A DNA stretch of 64,000 nucleotides, from positions 1-64,000 of the forward strand of contig NZ_JABFMP010000024.1 in NCBI RefSeq assembly GCF_013359595.1, written 5' to 3'. The stretch's first letter is position 1; each line of letters starts with the position of its first letter. The notes under the pieces are model-generated. The model was not told the DNA's origin. It was given only the letters and a program-made list of their open reading frames with translations, and searched no databases. The translations under genes were made by a program, and so were the position numbers. Below, one piece after another: positions 61,378 to 64,000 of this stretch. The DNA comes from Pseudomonas sp. C1C7 (GTDB taxonomy: Bacteria; Pseudomonadota; Gammaproteobacteria; Pseudomonadales; Pseudomonadaceae).

Positions 61378-63348
61378 TCACGCGCCAGTTGAGGTCGGGT
61401 TTGATGCATAAACGTTCTGCTTTAGAAGGTCGCGCATCTGTTTTGCTATCTGGGTTTGCTCTTCAGCCGATAAGCCCGGCTGCCTGGCTTTCTTGATGAG
61501 TTCGTCGAGGGTCTGCGTGTGCTGACCCGCGGATAACCTTGTAATGGTGTCTAAAAACTGCTGTTCAAGGTTGTCGCCGTCAATTAACCACTCCTTTTCC
61601 GCGAGTGCTCTGAGCAGGCGTCCTTGCTCTGTGCCATGCCAGCGAGCCATCAACTGAATTGAGTTTAGCTTAGGATTTTTCTGCACCGCCTCGATCAGGG
61701 CGATCAGTACCTGAGCATAGGTGTTGCTCTCGTTGGCAAAGTGATCGGCGCTCTCGACCTTCCTGGCCAATTGCGGGTGGTGGATCAACGTGCGCAGGGC
61801 GATCAGCGTCGGAGCCTCTACTGCCACGGGCGTGCGCGGGGCATAGGATTCATCCCGATCCCCGCGCTTGCCGTTTTTGCTCCAGGGTTTCTTTTCCCAT
61901 TTCTTGCCGCCACCACCCTGTTTCTTGGGTGTCCATTCCTGCTGGGGCGCGTACGCCTCCTGAGGCTGGTGGAAGTCGGAGTAATCCGGCATGGCGTCGT
62001 AATCCATGCCCGGATCGTAGGCTGGCGGTGCGTCCTGAGGTGCGCTGTGCACCAACTGGCTGACGGCCTCGCCACTCAATCCGGTGATTTCCAGCAGGCG
62101 TTGACGCATCAGGGCGCGCAGGTTGGCCCCCGGCACCTTGTCGATCAGCGGTGCGGCGAGGGTGGCCATGTGGGCCTTGCCTTCGAGGGAGCGTGGATCG
62201 GCTTCTTCGGTCAGTTGCTGGAAGAAGTAATCGGCCAGCGGCTGCGCATGCTGATTGATCCGCGCGCGGAAGGCGTCGGTGCCTTCTGCGCGGATCAGGG
62301 TATCCGGATCTTCGCCTTCGGGCAGGAACAGGAAGCGCGCGCGACGACCGTCCTGCAGGCTCGACAGCGTCGCTTCCAGTGCTCGCCAGGCGGCATTGCG
62401 GCCGGCCTGGTCGCCGTCGAAGCAAAACAGCACGTTGGGTACGACGCGGAACAGTCGCTTCAAGTGCTCTTCGCTGGTGGCGGTGCCCAGGGTGGCGACG
62501 GCGTTGCGCAGGCCTTGCTGGGCCAGGGCGATGACGTCCATGTAGCCTTCGACGACGATGATTTCGTCGAGGTTGCGGTTGTTCTTGCGCGCCTCGAACA
62601 GTCCGTAGAGTTCCTGGCCTTTATGGAAGACCGGGGTTTCCGGAGAGTTGAGGTATTTGGGCTTGTCGTCACCCAGCACCCGGCCGCCGAAAGCGATGAT
62701 GCGGCCACGGCTGTCGCGGATCGGGAACATCACGCGATCGCGGAAGCGGTCATAGCGTTTGCCGGTTTCGGCGTTCTCGATCAGCAAACCGGCGTCGATC
62801 ATGGCTTTTTGCTGCAGGGTGTCGCTGCTCAAGTGTTTGAACAGGTTGTCCCAGCCTGGCGGGGCGAAGCCGAGACCGAAGTCCCGGGCTATTTCGCCGG
62901 TCAGGCCACGACCTTTCAAGTAATCGACGGCAGCCTTGCGCGCCGGATGGCTTTTCAGGGCCTGGCGGTAGAAGTCGGCGGCGGCCGTCAGCAGCGGGTA
63001 CAGCGGCGAATCAGTCGGCTGCCGCGGTTTTTGCCGGCGGCCGCTTTCTTCGCGGGGGATCTCCATGCCGGCGGCTTTGGCCAGTTCCTCGACAGCCTGG
63101 GGAAAGTCCAGGTTGTCGTGGTCCATGATGAAGCCGAGGGCATTGCCGCCAGCGCCGCAGCCGAAGCAGTAGTAGAACTGCTTGTCAGGGCTGACACTGA
63201 AGGACGGCGTTTTCTCTTTGTGAAACGGGCAGCAGGCGGTGTGGTTCTTGCCGGCTTTCTTCAATTGCAGGCGCGAGCTGACCACATCGACGATGTCGGT
63301 GCGGTTCAGAAGGTCGTCAATGAAGCTCTGGGGAATAAGCCCGGCCAT
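61378..63348 (-). CDS. dnaG: DNA primase DnaG
   Basis: 656 residues. Zinc-binding domain CCPFHKEKTPSFSV...YYCFGCGAGG near 40-67, RNA polymerase core with Toprim motif IIVVEGYMDVIAL near 265, and C-terminal DnaB-interaction domain. It primes chromosome replication. A proline/glutamine/glycine-rich linker (about 430-500) joins core and C-domain. Start at 63348 (MAGLIPQSF) fits homologues, eight codons inside the longest frame. Confidence 0.97.
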   Translation of the reverse strand: MAGLIPQSFIDDLLNRTDIVDVVSSRLQLKKAGKNHTACCPFHKEKTPSFSVSPDKQFYYCFGCGAGGNALGFIMDHDNLDFPQAVEELAKAAGMEIPREESGRRQKPRQPTDSPLYPLLTAAADFYRQALKSHPARKAAVDYLKGRGLTGEIARDFGLGFAPPGWDNLFKHLSSDTLQQKAMIDAGLLIENAETGKRYDRFRDRVMFPIRDSRGRIIAFGGRVLGDDKPKYLNSPETPVFHKGQELYGLFEARKNNRNLDEIIVVEGYMDVIALAQQGLRNAVATLGTATSEEHLKRLFRVVPNVLFCFDGDQAGRNAAWRALEATLSSLQDGRRARFLFLPEGEDPDTLIRAEGTDAFRARINQHAQPLADYFFQQLTEEADPRSLEGKAHMATLAAPLIDKVPGANLRALMRQRLLEITGLSGEAVSQLVHSAPQDAPPAYDPGMDYDAMPDYSDFHQPQEAYAPQQEWTPKKQGGGGKKWEKKPWSKNGKRGDRDESYAPRTPVAVEAPTLIALRTLIHHPQLARKVESADHFANESNTYAQVLIALIEAVQKNPKLNSIQLMARWHGTEQGRLLRALAEKEWLIDGDNLEQQFLDTITRLSAGQHTQTLDELIKKARQPGLSAEEQTQIAKQMRDLLKQNVYASNPTSTGA

Positions 63349-63372
63349 GGCGTTCTCGTCGTCTGCGCTCAA

Positions 63373-63786
63373 GGGTGCCCTTGACGATGGGCGGTCGAAC
63401 GCGGGTCGTTGTTTGAGGCGCGCAAGGTATGCGGCTCGACCAGTGTCGTCTGCGTAATCGCTGTCGGGAAGTGTATCTGCCGAAAATCCACTGACATTAG
63501 TTAACTATCAGTGTTGGGGCGGTATTCGACTATTTGAAAGTGTTTCGCTGAATCCGGCTGCGACCGGTCATCGGTCTCGGATAGCTCATCTTTTGGCACG
63601 CAAGCGGTGCCTTGGGCTGATCGTCGTGAGAGGAATCAGTGGGTGTGCTCGTCAGCAGCCTTGAAAGGCCCGTCAGAAAAGACGTGCACCGCTGGCAAAA
63701 GAGCCAGGTCTGACGCGGTGAAGCAGATTCGTCTCGGTCGCGTCTGCGGCTTCGACGGTGAAGCATCAAGCGTTTTACGCAAATGC
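63373..63786. other. Gap between rpsU and dnaG
   Basis: The whole rpsU-dnaG gap runs from 63349 to 63841, about 490 bp, and holds the presumed internal promoter of dnaG. No gene or convincing promoter is visible; a terminator-like stem lies at its rpsU end (63793-63809). Confidence 0.55.
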
Positions 63787-63792
63787 CATAAA

Positions 63793-63809
63793 CCCGGCGC
63801 AGGGCCGGG
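63793..63809 (-). terminator. Probable rpsU-dnaG intercistronic terminator
   Basis: CCCGGC-GCAGG-GCCGGG; on the minus strand it is followed by TTTATGG, so the T-run is short and read-through likely. It would lower dnaG/rpoD relative to rpsU. Confidence 0.55.
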
Positions 63810-63841
63810 CTTGGCAGAAGCTTGCTACGAACGTCTGTGTA

Positions 63842-64000
63842 TTAGTACAGACGAACGGCGCGGCGCTGTTCGCGCTGAACTTTCTTGGCGTGACGCTTAA
63901 CAGCAGCAGCTGCTTTGCGCTTACGCTCAGAAGTTGGCTTCTCGTAAAATTCGCGGCTACGAACTTCAGCCAGTACACCGGCTTTTTCGCAGGAGCGCTT
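63842..64000 (-). CDS. rpsU: 30S ribosomal protein S21 (5' end outside window)
   Basis: The last 52 codons read [20 protein letters not shown] then [20 protein letters not shown] and [11 protein letters not shown], the basic C-terminal helices of S21. The gene is about 71 codons in full, so about 19 are missing. S21 helps initiate translation by aiding base pairing of the anti-Shine-Dalgarno region. First gene of the operon. Confidence 0.96.

Overview
The window is a chromosomal segment of a fluorescent-group Pseudomonas (P. fluorescens, P. koreensis or a close relative). The pointers are a high G+C content, the macromolecular-synthesis operon rpsU-dnaG-rpoD next to an RmcA-type c-di-GMP protein, the biotin operon bioBFHCD followed by FadE-like acyl-CoA dehydrogenases, an rsmY small RNA gene with a GacA site, the PQQ operon next to davAB, and many REP/REPIN palindromes. 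Gene order largely follows what I remember of other Pseudomonas genomes. No search was run.

Layout. (1) 1-6.4 kb, minus strand: a cell-surface-signalling iron-uptake cluster (ECF sigma factor, FecR-type regulator, TonB-dependent receptor with an N-terminal signalling domain, PepSY membrane protein, a 59-residue membrane protein) and a glutathione S-transferase cut by the left edge. (2) 6.5-19.6 kb: housekeeping and regulatory genes (DEDDh exonuclease, CBS/DUF294 protein, single-domain response regulator, malate synthase G, GcvR-like ACT protein, RarD, SrkA, PhoX-like protein, ModE-like regulator, ComF). (3) 19.6-24.6 kb: the biotin operon, then a 98-residue protein resembling the two ends of flagellar axial proteins. 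(4) 24.9-34.8 kb: three paralogous ~600-residue acyl-CoA dehydrogenases, with a large di-haem cytochrome c peroxidase-like protein and a membrane diguanylate cyclase between the first and second. (5) 34.85-38 kb: GacA box plus rsmY, a LysR regulator, a class III aminotransferase, a 5'-truncated antitoxin-like HTH gene and a PMP3/YqaE peptide gene. (6) 38-51.6 kb: pqqFABCDE plus an S9 peptidase, lysine catabolism genes davA and davB, an Lrp-type regulator, and a membrane PQQ-dependent dehydrogenase able to use the cofactor. (7) 51.8-55.5 kb: accessory DNA (stand-alone M41-like metallopeptidase, DUF3077 gene with a structured leader, truncated serine recombinase, small membrane protein, DUF3800 gene with its own promoter and hairpin leader) ending at tRNA-Ile2. 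(8) 55.6-64 kb: rmcA, rpoD, dnaG and the 3' part of rpsU.

Themes. The Gac/Rsm switch (rsmY), two c-di-GMP proteins (one cyclase, one GGDEF-EAL) and a receiver-only protein make the segment rich in lifestyle regulation. PQQ synthesis, its consumer dehydrogenase and lysine degradation sit together. The most unusual material is non-coding or accessory: a repeated hairpin unit carrying perfect DnaA boxes at 13.3-13.5 kb, the DUF3077 leader with an overlapping upstream reading frame, the DUF3800 leader, and the decayed element beside the tRNA.
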